In this document: positions 12,712-19,300 of the stretch, in pieces | How positions within the stretch are numbered: position 1 is the stretch's first letter | Layout of the letters: every line of letters begins with the position of its first letter | Virus record (IMG/VR): IMGVR_UViG_3300031784_000240 | Location: 1 to 20,496 of that record | DNA length: 20,496 nt | DNA from: a virus | Reading direction: 5' to 3' (one strand) | Program-made: the position numbers and the translations under genes | Notes under the pieces: generated by a model | What the model saw: only the letters and a program-made list of their open reading frames with translations | Databases searched by the model: none | Told to the model about the DNA's origin: nothing

Positions 12712-13314
12712 TTAGTTATGCTTTTCTAAAACGTTTGCCATGCCATGGTTTACATTAGCATGACCCTGTTCATCTTCTCTTACACGAATGACTACATCAC
12801 GAAGAGTCGACTCTTCAGGCAAATCATAATAGTCAATTGCGATTTTTGGTGCTGGGATGTTTGCAATTCTGCCAGAATCAATCTCTTCAAGATACTGTGT
12901 ATAACTCACGACGGCTTGATCTTCAAAATACCCGATCATGCGATGAGCAGTCTTTGGAAAGAACACGTAGAGAACAAAGTAGAAATGCCAAAAGACAAAC
13001 TGTGCGAAGGCAACAAGCGTTCTTTCAAATAAGCTAGGTTTAGCAATCTCAATAAAGATCATGAGATGCATTCGTTCGTTCTCTGCTTCTTCTAACAGAG
13101 TTTTAATCCAGCCCCGCTTATCCGGTTCCATCTTCCGCAGACTACGAAGATGCTGCCACATGCCGGCAACCATTCCAGGCACGCCTGCGACAGTCTCAAG
13201 TACTACTGCTCTGTGACCGTAACGCTTTGCAAAAAACGTATCTGCAAACCAACGAAATGATGCAGTTAAGCCATAAGCTACCTGATCTGAAATATTACTT
13301 GGTTTTACTGGCAT
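12712..13314 (-). CDS. aox: Alternative oxidase (ubiquinol oxidase)
   Basis: 200 residues with all di-iron ligands of the alternative oxidase family: E40 (LET), E80-x-x-H83 in NERMHLM, E131 in GYFEDQA, and E182-x-x-H185 in REDEQGHANVNH. Other family signatures are HRAVVLETVAGVPGMVAGM, GWIKTLLEEAENERMH, AHRMIGYFEDQAVVSYT, and PAPKIAIDYYDLPEESTLRD with its conserved Tyr. The sequence is closer in pattern to plant-mitochondrial/alphaproteobacterial AOX than to the plastid-type oxidase (PTOX) of cyanophages. Two hydrophobic stretches (about 95-120) fit monotopic membrane binding. It oxidises ubiquinol with O2 to water without proton pumping. The ATG overlaps a 32-residue ORF. Confidence 0.95.
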   Translation of the reverse strand: MPVKPSNISDQVAYGLTASFRWFADTFFAKRYGHRAVVLETVAGVPGMVAGMWQHLRSLRKMEPDKRGWIKTLLEEAENERMHLMIFIEIAKPSLFERTLVAFAQFVFWHFYFVLYVFFPKTAHRMIGYFEDQAVVSYTQYLEEIDSGRIANIPAPKIAIDYYDLPEESTLRDVVIRVREDEQGHANVNHGMANVLEKHN

Positions 13315-13403
13315 AGGTCTTCATACTTTGTATGGTACATGCGATGTGTACTTCTGTCGCCGCTGTACGTGCTGTATGCGAAAATCATCATTAAATACTT
13401 CAT
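13305..13403 (-). CDS. Possible 32-residue leader ORF overlapping AOX
   Basis: ATG at 13403, 32 codons, starting MKYLMMIFAYSTYSGDRSTH and stopping TAA at 13305, so it overlaps the AOX start by 10 bases in another frame. AAGGGA lies at a good distance before its ATG. AOX itself has only a weak ribosome-binding site (GAAG), so coupling through this ORF may matter. The short hydrophobic start is followed by polar sequence. No similarity is recognised. Confidence 0.4.
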   Translation of the reverse strand: MKYLMMIFAYSTYSGDRSTHRMYHTKYEDLCQ

Positions 13404-13405
13404 AG

Positions 13406-13495
13406 CTATCCCTTATCATATCGGCGTTGTTTCTCGAGGTATTCTTCGTGTCTAGGCGTAGATGGAGCTTCTTTTTGTTCTTCTTGTTTCTCCAT
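13406..13495 (-). CDS. Possible 29-residue charged ORF
   Basis: ATG at 13495 preceded by GAGG, 29 codons to TAG at 13406, two bases before the next small ORF. The product MEKQEEQKEAPSTPRHEEYL is highly charged and helical. Nothing similar is recognised. The ribosome-binding site and tight packing in a row of minus-strand genes favour a real gene, but the length makes this uncertain. Confidence 0.4.
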   Translation of the reverse strand: MEKQEEQKEAPSTPRHEEYLEKQRRYDKG

Positions 13496-13503
13496 CGGCT
13501 GCC

Positions 13504-13770
13504 TCAGACGTCTGGGTGCTGATAAATATGAGAAGCTCTACCTTCATTAAATGCGGTTCCAACATAGATCGAGTGTTCTGGAACAACACCTCCTGTTGGG
13601 ACTACAGTGAACGTCACGTCAACTGGCACTACAGGCTTCTCGAGTGTTTCGTACCAAACGGTGGGAATGCCTTCTCGTTCATGTGCTGTAAGAACTTTGA
13701 ATGCACCTACAGATGTTCGGATAGTTGCACTATCACCAGTAATCTGTACCCTTTGTACAACTCGAGTCAT
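13504..13770 (-). CDS. Small conserved phage protein (DUF7352-like layout)
   Basis: 88 residues: VVQRVQITGDSATIRTSVGA, then IPTVWYETLEKP, then FTVVPTGGVVPEHSIYVGTA and GRASHIYQHPDV. The order 'strand - P.VW - F.VV.TG - P....YVGT....G...H.Y' resembles the small beta-rich DUF7352 family of phages and bacteria; the resemblance is from memory and the function of the family is unknown to me. AAGGAG lies six bases before the ATG. It follows the SleB-type hydrolase by 10 bases, so the two are in one operon. Confidence 0.7.
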   Translation of the reverse strand: MTRVVQRVQITGDSATIRTSVGAFKVLTAHEREGIPTVWYETLEKPVVPVDVTFTVVPTGGVVPEHSIYVGTAFNEGRASHIYQHPDV

Positions 13771-13780
13771 GCGTTACTCC

Positions 13781-14308
13781 TTAGCGATAAAAGATGTGAT
13801 TTTCGATCTGAGTAGTCTCTTCAAACGATTTACGCCACTTCGGTTTAACTGAGTCAGCGTGATACATAGTTGCACCCATCGTCGGGTCAAATGAAGAACC
13901 ATACGTATTTATAACAACAGTCGCGACTAGTAATGCTTGTTGGTACGATTCTTTATTTTCAATTTCATCTGATTTGCCATCACAATACCAAGAGAACTGG
14001 CATTGGTTACGACGAGGCTGCCCATCTTTTCCAAGCCGGGCTTGCTTGACTACATCGCAAATGTCTTCTGGATAGCGATCATCGTTTGCTCGGTTAAGAG
14101 TTACATATGCAACAGCTCTTTGACCAAGTTCAGATTCACCCTTTGCTTCGTGATAAATGTTAAGAGCTAAGCATTCACGCTGCTCATTATAATTTTCGAT
14201 GGCTGGAACATCAAAGTCTGGGTTATATGATGATGCTACGGCATGTGGCAAAAAGGAGATTATGGCTGCAGCCACTAAGGCTGAGCTTACGTTTACTAAA
14301 AATTTCAA
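13781..14308 (-). CDS. Exported SleB/CwlJ-type cell-wall hydrolase
   Basis: 175 residues from a TTG start at 14308; no in-frame ATG lies upstream, and GAGG precedes it. Signal peptide MKFLVNVSSALVAAAIISFL-PHAVA, cleavage about residue 25. The mature part is the Hydrolase_2 (SleB) fold: CLALNIYHEAKGESELGQRA with the family Glu (E54), VAYVTLNRANDDRYPEDICD, CQFSWYCDGK, and a C-terminal GATMYHADSVKPKW. Family members cleave peptidoglycan glycan strands. Here it could act in lysis as a signal-exported endolysin or in cell-wall entry. The cysteines suggest a periplasmic disulfide. A membrane-protein gene lies directly upstream, which makes a lysis pair possible. Confidence 0.88.
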   Translation of the reverse strand: MKFLVNVSSALVAAAIISFLPHAVASSYNPDFDVPAIENYNEQRECLALNIYHEAKGESELGQRAVAYVTLNRANDDRYPEDICDVVKQARLGKDGQPRRNQCQFSWYCDGKSDEIENKESYQQALLVATVVINTYGSSFDPTMGATMYHADSVKPKWRKSFEETTQIENHIFYR

Positions 14309-14346
14309 GGGGAAATTACCTCTGTTGTTTCTTACTTTGGTAAGAA

Positions 14347-14375
14347 TATTTATTCCACCGAAGTCATTGTGTCAA
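14347..14375 (-). promoter_or_regulatory. Promoter before the SleB-type hydrolase, early- and late-like
   Basis: TTGACA (14375-14370), a 17-base spacer and TAAATA (14352-14347). The same -10 region read as AATAAATA (14354-14347) is one mismatch from a T4 late box, 39 bases from the TTG start. The -10 is a poor sigma70 match, so late use is as likely. Confidence 0.5.
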
Positions 14376-14380
14376 CATTT

Positions 14381-14407
14381 AATTCTGCAACGAGCAGAAT
14401 TCTGCTC
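14381..14407. repeat. Overlapping palindromes at the end of the membrane-protein gene
   Basis: AATTCTGC (14381-14388) pairs with GCAGAATT (14394-14401) with a 5-base loop. GAGCAG (14392-14397) with CTGCTC (14402-14407) forms an alternative hairpin, and the second arm shares bases with the first. The site lies at the stop of the 14406-14750 gene and before the hydrolase promoter. No T run follows on either strand, so it is not a standard terminator; an operator or a processing site is possible. Confidence 0.6.
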
Positions 14408-14750
14408 ATTCCTTATCTTCAATCCCGATGATGTCGAACTTAACAAGAAGAGAAAGAACGTTTGCATAACCTTGGATGATAAGCCATGGCAGAGCTACAA
14501 AGGCAACATAGGAATACGGACTCATGAATACAAGTACTGTCATAGTCACGTAGATCATGTAAACCATCAAGAGATGCAAGACATCGAAGTCAATCGAAAG
14601 CGCAGCTTGAGATAACCCGGTGAACAGTCGACCGGCTATGAAATAGAACATTGAAGCGAGAATAGCAAGTAGAATGGCGGTAAATTCAATCGCCCATTCT
14701 ACTCCATAAGTGGCAGCCAAAGCAGCTGCCACTCCAAGATACTTAATCAC
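14406..14750 (-). CDS. Small integral membrane protein, candidate holin
   Basis: 114 residues. Hydrophobic segments lie at about 20-42 (IEFTAILLAILASMFYFIAG), 58-78 (VLHLLMVYMIYVTMTVLVFM) and 80-102 (YVAFVALPWLIIQGYANVLS), with a mildly hydrophobic N-terminus and a short charged C-terminal tail (GIEDKE). Size and three segments fit class I holins, and the next gene is an exported cell-wall hydrolase, but no holin family signature is seen. Its ATG overlaps the end of the 51-residue ORF by four bases. Confidence 0.72.
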   Translation of the reverse strand: MIKYLGVAAALAATYGVEWAIEFTAILLAILASMFYFIAGRLFTGLSQAALSIDFDVLHLLMVYMIYVTMTVLVFMSPYSYVAFVALPWLIIQGYANVLSLLVKFDIIGIEDKE

Positions 14751-14902
14751 TTCTTTACAGCCTTTCTCAATTCACCACCTTCGAAGTTATCCATTTCGAG
14801 GTAGTGTTGCAATACAGGATTGTCTGGTTGTAGCTTGTGTAACTCACGTGCAAACTTTTCAATCATGTCGTAGTCTAGCTGAGTCTTAATGTGTTTACCC
14901 AT
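14747..14902 (-). CDS. Small helical protein, unknown function
   Basis: 51 residues, MGKHIKTQLDYDMIEKFARE, then LHKLQPDNPVLQHYLEMDNFEGGELRKAVKK. I chose the ATG at 14902: GAGG lies eight bases upstream, and a longer in-frame extension would run deep into the AAA+ gene. It is soluble and helical with no known motif. It lies 10 bases past the AAA+ ATPase stop and overlaps the membrane-protein start, so it is co-translated. Confidence 0.68.
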   Translation of the reverse strand: MGKHIKTQLDYDMIEKFARELHKLQPDNPVLQHYLEMDNFEGGELRKAVKK

Positions 14903-14912
14903 GTTATTTACC

Positions 14913-16040
14913 TCAGAAGGGTGATTCGTTGCGGTAGTCGTCGTCAGGATTAGTAGTGATATGAGTCTTACCGCTCGGAGCCGTAGCAGCTGCATCGATC
15001 TTCGTGTAGAGATCGACGAAGGCAGCTCGAGTATCTTCATCGAAGCGAGAGACACAGAGGTCGATCGACTTCTTACGATCTTTGAAGATCGCGAAGGTCT
15101 GAGCAATATGGCACAGTCGACGAGTCGAGATGATCTCGTCAATACCACCATCATCAAAGGTCTTGCGAATAGCAGACGACCACTTCGTCAGGTTCTCAGC
15201 GAAGTCATCGTCGACTTGGCCAAAGAGTTCCATGTGCTTGACGACGATCTTCTTCTCAACAGGAGCAGTAGGGTAGGGTTGTTCCATCGTGATAGTGAAG
15301 CGCTCAAGGAAAGCTTCGTCGATGATAGTGGCAGCAATGAAGCGGCCATCCTCGGAACCTTTACCCTTCGTGTTCGAAGTCGCGATGATGTTGAAGCCAG
15401 CAGCAGGAGTCACAAGCTCGCCGGTCTTCTTGATCAAGACCGGCTTACCTTCGAGAACACCTTGAAGAGCCATCAGCTTGTTCGAACCACGGTCGATCTC
15501 GTCGACCAGCAGGATAGCGCCGGCTTCCATCGCTTTGATGACCGGACCCTTCGAGAAGACAGTCTCGCCATTCACCAGACGGAAGCCACCAATCAGGTCG
15601 TCTTCGTCAGTCTCAGGGGTGATCTGGACACGGATGTATTCCCGGTTAGCTTCGGCACAAGCCTGTTCAACCATCATGGTCTTACCGTTACCCGACAGGC
15701 CAGTGAGATAGACAGGATAGAACATCTTCGAATCGATGATGGTCGAGATGTCTTTGAAGTGGCCCCACTTCACGTAGGTTTTGACACGCTTCGGAATGTA
15801 GGTGCCTTCTTCGGAGAGGACGATCGTCGGCTGGACCGTGGCAGCGGTGTTCAACGGAATAATTTTTGCCGAGAAGTCGACAACGCCACGTTTGGCCGGA
15901 ACGGACTTGATAGCTTCCCAGACCGTTTTTGGGCGGAAGCCGTTTTCTTTGCCGAACTCGAGAAGTTCTTTACGAGTGTAGGTGTCTTTACCACCATTAG
16001 CAGCACGAACAGTATTGATGAAGTTTTGAGCGTCAGACAT
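14913..16040 (-). CDS. cobS: MoxR/CobS-type AAA+ ATPase
   Basis: 375 residues from the ATG at 16040, which has GGAG at the right spacing; an upstream ATG at 16052 would add METL with a weak site. Counting from the upstream ATG, Walker A is GLSGNGKT (118-125), Walker B LLVDEID (181-187), sensor 1 IIATSNT, and the arginine-finger motif FLERF. The insert EDDLIGGFRLVNGETVFSKGP is the CobS/MoxR pattern. True CobS with CobT and CobN inserts cobalt into the B12 ring. No CobN is present, so the pair with the adjacent CobT-like VWA protein more likely acts as a MoxR-VWA remodelling chaperone. Phage cobS genes are well known in cyanophages. Confidence 0.9.
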   Translation of the reverse strand: MSDAQNFINTVRAANGGKDTYTRKELLEFGKENGFRPKTVWEAIKSVPAKRGVVDFSAKIIPLNTAATVQPTIVLSEEGTYIPKRVKTYVKWGHFKDISTIIDSKMFYPVYLTGLSGNGKTMMVEQACAEANREYIRVQITPETDEDDLIGGFRLVNGETVFSKGPVIKAMEAGAILLVDEIDRGSNKLMALQGVLEGKPVLIKKTGELVTPAAGFNIIATSNTKGKGSEDGRFIAATIIDEAFLERFTITMEQPYPTAPVEKKIVVKHMELFGQVDDDFAENLTKWSSAIRKTFDDGGIDEIISTRRLCHIAQTFAIFKDRKKSIDLCVSRFDEDTRAAFVDLYTKIDAAATAPSGKTHITTNPDDDYRNESPF

Positions 16041-16073
16041 GAGAGTCTCCATAATTTAGCCATTCACTTATTC

Positions 16074-16102
16074 TATATAAGTCAGTTAAGAGGAAATGTC
16101 AA
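16074..16102 (-). promoter_or_regulatory. Sigma70-like promoter of the AAA+ ATPase gene
   Basis: TTGACA (16102-16097), a 17-base spacer and TATATA (16079-16074). The -10 region lies in a dyad ACTTAT-ATAGA-ATAAGT. It is similar to the boxes before the 18663 and 19287 genes. Confidence 0.8.
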
Positions 16103-16106
16103 CCCC

Positions 16107-18248
16107 TTAACTCACAATTTCTGCAAATTTTGCAGCGATCAGTCGACCCTGCTTGCGCTTGAAAGCCTTGTTAGTAAAGGCCGAAGCAATCTCGCGAGTG
16201 TCTTCGCTCAGATCATCTTCACTGTCTTCATCCTTTGAGAGAGAAGTGCCACCAAGAACAGTGAAGATCTGACGGTCGTAACCGTTGCTACGATCAAGAA
16301 CTAGACATCCATCTTTGTTGACTTGAGCAAGAGCGTCAGCCAATTTTTGAGGATCACGCGCACCAAGCTGATATTTGATATCACTAGTGGAAACCAAATG
16401 GTAGTTCATAGTGCGCACACCCATGTTACGAAGACCATTCAGAATACTAGGAGTAGCAGCGCCATAGCCATAGTCGACGGTGATCTTCTGACCCATGATA
16501 TCGATCACTCTATTCTTGAACCCGCTACGAGTGTTCTTGCTGCCAAGGTCGATACCATTCTCGATGCCGATACCATCACCTTGGCCATCCGTCAGCGTGA
16601 TGAAGTTCATCTTTTGGACATTGTGCTTGACCCTGAAGTCAGCAATGTGGTGATACATAGCAAGGATGGCAGTGTCGAGGGGAGTGCCACCCATTGTTTC
16701 AAGAGCGCCCATCCATTGACGACGGTTTGAGCAGGTCTGAGCAAAGAGAGACTTGAAAGCTTCTTCGTAAACTTTCTTTGCCATCGACGAGTCGATAAGC
16801 TTGAACACATGTGTGTTGCTCATGCTAACTGCAGTCAAGTCGGCTTTAGCTGCAAGAACTCTACGCTGATAGTCAGATCCTACGCCGTAGGGGTTCGTGA
16901 AGCCATAGACTTCGAAGGGGATATTAACCCGCTTGCAGAAGGCAGAAAGAATGAGAACTTGTTTGATCACCTTTGGCAGGATAGACGACATCGAACCAGA
17001 ATAGTCAATCAACATCACCATGCCATGCGACTGGTCGTCGTCAAGGTGAGTCACCTGCTTGAAGAGGTTGTCCTCGTACTTGTACTTGTGAAGAACGTTG
17101 ACGTCAAGCGAACCTTTCGTCGAGGTCCGAGCCCGAGCGAAGCGACGAGCAGTCTTGCGCATCTCGAACTCTTTCACCATCACAGCGACAGAGTCTTTGA
17201 TGTCAGAAATAAAGCGAATGTACTGCTTGGTAGGAAAGTCAACCGAGTCGACTTTCTTATAGCGGCCCTTCTTCACAGCTTCGTACTGAGAAGTGATCGC
17301 ATTGGCCAAAGCTTTGCTCGGGCCTTTGGCGTAGAGAGTCGATCCTCCAGCATTGAGTGAGTCGACTAGCGAGCGAGCGATAGCGGAACGGAAGAGGGCG
17401 TCAGTTTCAACACCTTCGATATTGTCTTCGGCATCAACGGTGACGGGAATATCAATGTCTTCTTCATTCTTTTCTTCTTGTTCTTCTTTGAAGCTTTCGG
17501 TGTCAACTTCGATCTCAACATCGCCGTTAAGGATAGCTTCCTTCAGCTCTTCCGACATTGGCTCAGACTTTTCGCCAGAATTTCCATTACCTCTGCTAAC
17601 GATGATCTTCGAAGGAATACCCATGGGAGGCTTAATACCAGCCTTCTTCATAGCTTCTTCCAGCTCTTGTTGAGCTTTGATAGCAGCGTCGAGTTCATCT
17701 TTCATGAAAGCATAGAGTTCACGGCAAGAAGCAATAACATCATCCCAAGTCTCAACGGCCATAGCGCGATCAACGTATGGTTGTTCTTTCTTGGAGAACT
17801 TGACTTTCACCAACCCACGGCTTTTCGAGAAGATGTTGAGCCGGTTCATAAACGAGAGTTTGTTAACGTTTTCGTTTTTGATGCCAAAGAAGTCACGATC
17901 AAGAAGATCTTGGTAACCGCGCATGAAGGACCCATAAAGACCAGGGAACTCACGAAGCACTAGCTTTTCGATGCGGATATCTTCGACGATGTTAATATAC
18001 GAGCGAGGGCATCCAGGAATTTCGCTAGTCGACTCGTGCCAACCAGCGGCAGGAGTATGCAGAGCGTGACCAATCTCGTGACCAACGAGCAAATCGTAGA
18101 GGTCGTTCCCAACGTCCTTCCAATAAGGAAGACCAAGGATACGACGCTCTACGTCAAAGAATGCGGTGTGATGGTTAGTCTGTTCGACCGTGATATTTTC
18201 ACGTGCAAGAAGACGAGCGAGGATAGACTTTTTGGCAATGTTTGTCAT
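16107..18248 (-). CDS. CobT-like metallopeptidase-VWA protein
   Basis: 713 residues. The N-terminal domain has a zinc-peptidase motif HEIGH (57-61) and a likely third ligand in NIVEDIRIE (E89). A helical stretch (to about 205) and an acidic low-complexity linker (about 230-280, EEQEEKNEEDIDIP) follow. The C-terminal VWA domain has a MIDAS DYSGS (415-419) in MVMLIDYSGSMS, then GGTPLDTAILAMYHH and FITLTDGQGDG. This HExxH-acidic-VWA order is that of CobT, the partner of CobS. The AAA+ gene follows 55 bases downstream. The VWA part should dock on the ATPase and the peptidase-like domain may bind or cleave the target. An intact HExxH suggests activity, but that is not shown. Confidence 0.88.
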   Translation of the reverse strand: MTNIAKKSILARLLARENITVEQTNHHTAFFDVERRILGLPYWKDVGNDLYDLLVGHEIGHALHTPAAGWHESTSEIPGCPRSYINIVEDIRIEKLVLREFPGLYGSFMRGYQDLLDRDFFGIKNENVNKLSFMNRLNIFSKSRGLVKVKFSKKEQPYVDRAMAVETWDDVIASCRELYAFMKDELDAAIKAQQELEEAMKKAGIKPPMGIPSKIIVSRGNGNSGEKSEPMSEELKEAILNGDVEIEVDTESFKEEQEEKNEEDIDIPVTVDAEDNIEGVETDALFRSAIARSLVDSLNAGGSTLYAKGPSKALANAITSQYEAVKKGRYKKVDSVDFPTKQYIRFISDIKDSVAVMVKEFEMRKTARRFARARTSTKGSLDVNVLHKYKYEDNLFKQVTHLDDDQSHGMVMLIDYSGSMSSILPKVIKQVLILSAFCKRVNIPFEVYGFTNPYGVGSDYQRRVLAAKADLTAVSMSNTHVFKLIDSSMAKKVYEEAFKSLFAQTCSNRRQWMGALETMGGTPLDTAILAMYHHIADFRVKHNVQKMNFITLTDGQGDGIGIENGIDLGSKNTRSGFKNRVIDIMGQKITVDYGYGAATPSILNGLRNMGVRTMNYHLVSTSDIKYQLGARDPQKLADALAQVNKDGCLVLDRSNGYDRQIFTVLGGTSLSKDEDSEDDLSEDTREIASAFTNKAFKRKQGRLIAAKFAEIVS

Positions 18249-18269
18249 GTCAGGTTCCTTTCTGAAACC

Positions 18270-18298
18270 AGTCTATACTGTTTATCCAGAGATGTCAA
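18270..18298 (-). promoter_or_regulatory. Promoter of the CobT-like gene
   Basis: TTGACA (18298-18293) and, at 17 bases, TAGACT (18275-18270); TATAGA at 15 bases is the alternative. It starts immediately after the T6 run of the preceding terminator. Sixteen bases (18292-18307) are identical to 12697-12712 before the tmRNA. Confidence 0.65.
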
Positions 18299-18299
18299 C

Positions 18300-18327
18300 A
18301 AAAAAGTGCAGGTTATTTCACCTGCAC
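18300..18327 (-). terminator. Rho-independent terminator overlapping a stop codon
   Basis: On the minus strand GTGCAGGT pairs with ACCTGCAC (8 perfect pairs, 6-base loop) followed by TTTTTT. The hairpin includes the last codons and the TAA of the 18313-18663 gene. TTGACA of the next promoter begins two bases after the T-run start's end, so terminator and promoter are fused into about 60 bases. Confidence 0.88.
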
Positions 18328-18663
18328 GTAAGCTTTGTTCCAGTCACCAACCGACAGCGAGAAGTAGTAGGCGGTATGAAAGTAGTCGACCATCGAGTCT
18401 GAGTGATCGAACCAATCTTGACTCTTGATGATGTCGAACATCTTCGAGAACATCGACTCAAATTTGCCAGACAAGTAGAGGTGATAGTGGTTCACCTGAA
18501 AGTGGCCGTTAGTCGTGATCTCAGAAAAGTCGATCGGACCTTTCAGAATGTTGACGTCAACACTCGTGTGATGGCTTTTACGAACAGAGAACTTGAAACC
18601 TGGAAACTCAGCTTTGAGACGATCGCGAATGTTCTTCACTTCTTCAGTCGAGATGTAGGCCAT
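18313..18663 (-). CDS. LPD29-like small protein, unknown function
   Basis: 116 residues. AYISTEEVKNIRDRLKAEFP-GFKFSVRKSHHTSVDVNILK-GPIDF is the N-terminal half of the large polyvalent-protein-associated domain 29 family (from memory). The rest (NHYHLYLSGKFESMFSKMFDIIKSQDWFDHSDSMVDYFHTAYYFSL) matches a helix-strand finish. These domains occur in phage and plasmid polyvalent proteins and as stand-alone early genes; their action is not known to me. It is alone between a strong promoter and a terminator, so it is a single-gene early unit. Confidence 0.82.
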   Translation of the reverse strand: MAYISTEEVKNIRDRLKAEFPGFKFSVRKSHHTSVDVNILKGPIDFSEITTNGHFQVNHYHLYLSGKFESMFSKMFDIIKSQDWFDHSDSMVDYFHTAYYFSLSVGDWNKAYVQVK

Positions 18664-18680
18664 GATGGCACCTTTCTGTT

Positions 18681-18702
18681 GCTTACTATATAGATATAAG
18701 CA
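18681..18702 (-). repeat. 22-base promoter repeat, copy 1
   Basis: Identical to 19301-19322. It covers the -10 box and start-site region of the promoter before the 18663 gene and contains GCTTA/TAAGC arms around CTATATAG, a dyad that could be an operator. Confidence 0.85.
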
Positions 18703-18721
18703 CTCACTCGCTAAATGTCAA
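18693..18721 (-). promoter_or_regulatory. Sigma70-like early promoter, LPD29-like gene
   Basis: TTGACA (18721-18716), a 17-base spacer and TATATC (18698-18693), followed by TATATAG. It lies 30 bases upstream of the 18663 start codon. The -10 region is the 22-base repeat. Confidence 0.8.
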
Positions 18722-18727
18722 TAGGCT

Positions 18728-18943
18728 TTAGCCGTTATTTTCTTCTTTCGGCAAACAAACTGCGTAGACTCGAGCGTATCCTCTGTTGGCAATAGTGTAG
18801 TCGATCGAGTAAAGATTTTCGAGTTCTTTCGCAGCGTACTTACACATCGTATGAGTCTCGAACTCTTGAGTGGTCATCTCTACTTGTGCGGCTCCACTGA
18901 AGATAGTGAGAAAGAGTACAAATACTCCTGCAGAGTCCATCAT
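18728..18943 (-). CDS. Small exported protein, unknown function
   Basis: 71 residues. The N-terminus MMDSAGVFVLFLTIFSGAAQ looks like a short signal peptide or a membrane anchor. The remainder VEMTTQEFETHTMCKYAAKE and YARVYAVCLPKEENNG has two cysteines spaced about 30 residues apart, suited to a disulfide outside the cytoplasm. Small phage proteins of the form 'F.t...C..a...l......i......Y...C' are common, but I cannot name the family. It shares one base with the stop of the upstream gene (ATGA/TAATG type), so it is coupled to it. Confidence 0.68.
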   Translation of the reverse strand: MMDSAGVFVLFLTIFSGAAQVEMTTQEFETHTMCKYAAKELENLYSIDYTIANRGYARVYAVCLPKEENNG

Positions 18944-19287
18944 TAGTTCAGCCCTTCGTATTTACCCATAGCGACCCAACCAAAGTTGTCGCAGAAGTAG
19001 CAGACGCCATCCTTCACTGCGATATCACCAACAGAAGTACTCGAGCCACGGCGAACGCGAGTCACGAGATTATCATTCCAGAGGTTAGTCGACTCGAAGG
19101 CTTGTTCAAGATCGTCAGTGTCGACTTCGTACGCCTTCGTAAAAAGTTTAGCGTATTCAGCTTTCCACTTTTTAAACCCAAGCATGAGCGAGGTCTTTGC
19201 GAAGACGTTGGGAACGGCGTCAAAGCCACGGGCATTTGCACTGATGACGTCGTTGTCAGAGAGGGCAATCTGGTAGATAGCGATCAT
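18943..19287 (-). CDS. Small phage protein with SVGDIxVKDGxxYxCDxFGW motif
   Basis: 114 residues. A helical N-terminal half (AKTSLMLGFKKWKAEYAKLF, DTDDLEQAFESTNLW) is followed by VRRGSSTSVGDIAVKDGVCYFCDNFGWVAM. The RS.SVGDI...DG..Y.CD.FG.. pattern is widespread in small proteins of phages and mobile elements and resembles YodL-like domains (from memory). No enzyme motif is seen. It is the first gene after the promoter at 19313-19341, with GGAG before the ATG, and is coupled to the exported 71-residue protein. Confidence 0.75.
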   Translation of the reverse strand: MIAIYQIALSDNDVISANARGFDAVPNVFAKTSLMLGFKKWKAEYAKLFTKAYEVDTDDLEQAFESTNLWNDNLVTRVRRGSSTSVGDIAVKDGVCYFCDNFGWVAMGKYEGLN

Positions 19288-19300
19288 GAGAAGCTCCTTT

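Noticed and set aside
13906-13913. TATAAATA on the minus strand inside the hydrolase gene
   Set aside because: Exact match but 136 bases from the next start codon and inside coding sequence; cannot be told from chance.
14903-15157. Longer version of the 51-residue ORF, extending into the AAA+ gene
   Set aside because: The added residues are Ser/Arg/Leu-rich, overlap a real gene in another frame, and the internal ATG at 14902 has a good ribosome-binding site.
14961-16238. 425-codon open frame on the plus strand
   Set aside because: It is the antisense of the AAA+ ATPase gene with its Walker motifs; the product is low-complexity and lacks any family pattern. Codon bias of the real gene keeps the opposite strand open.
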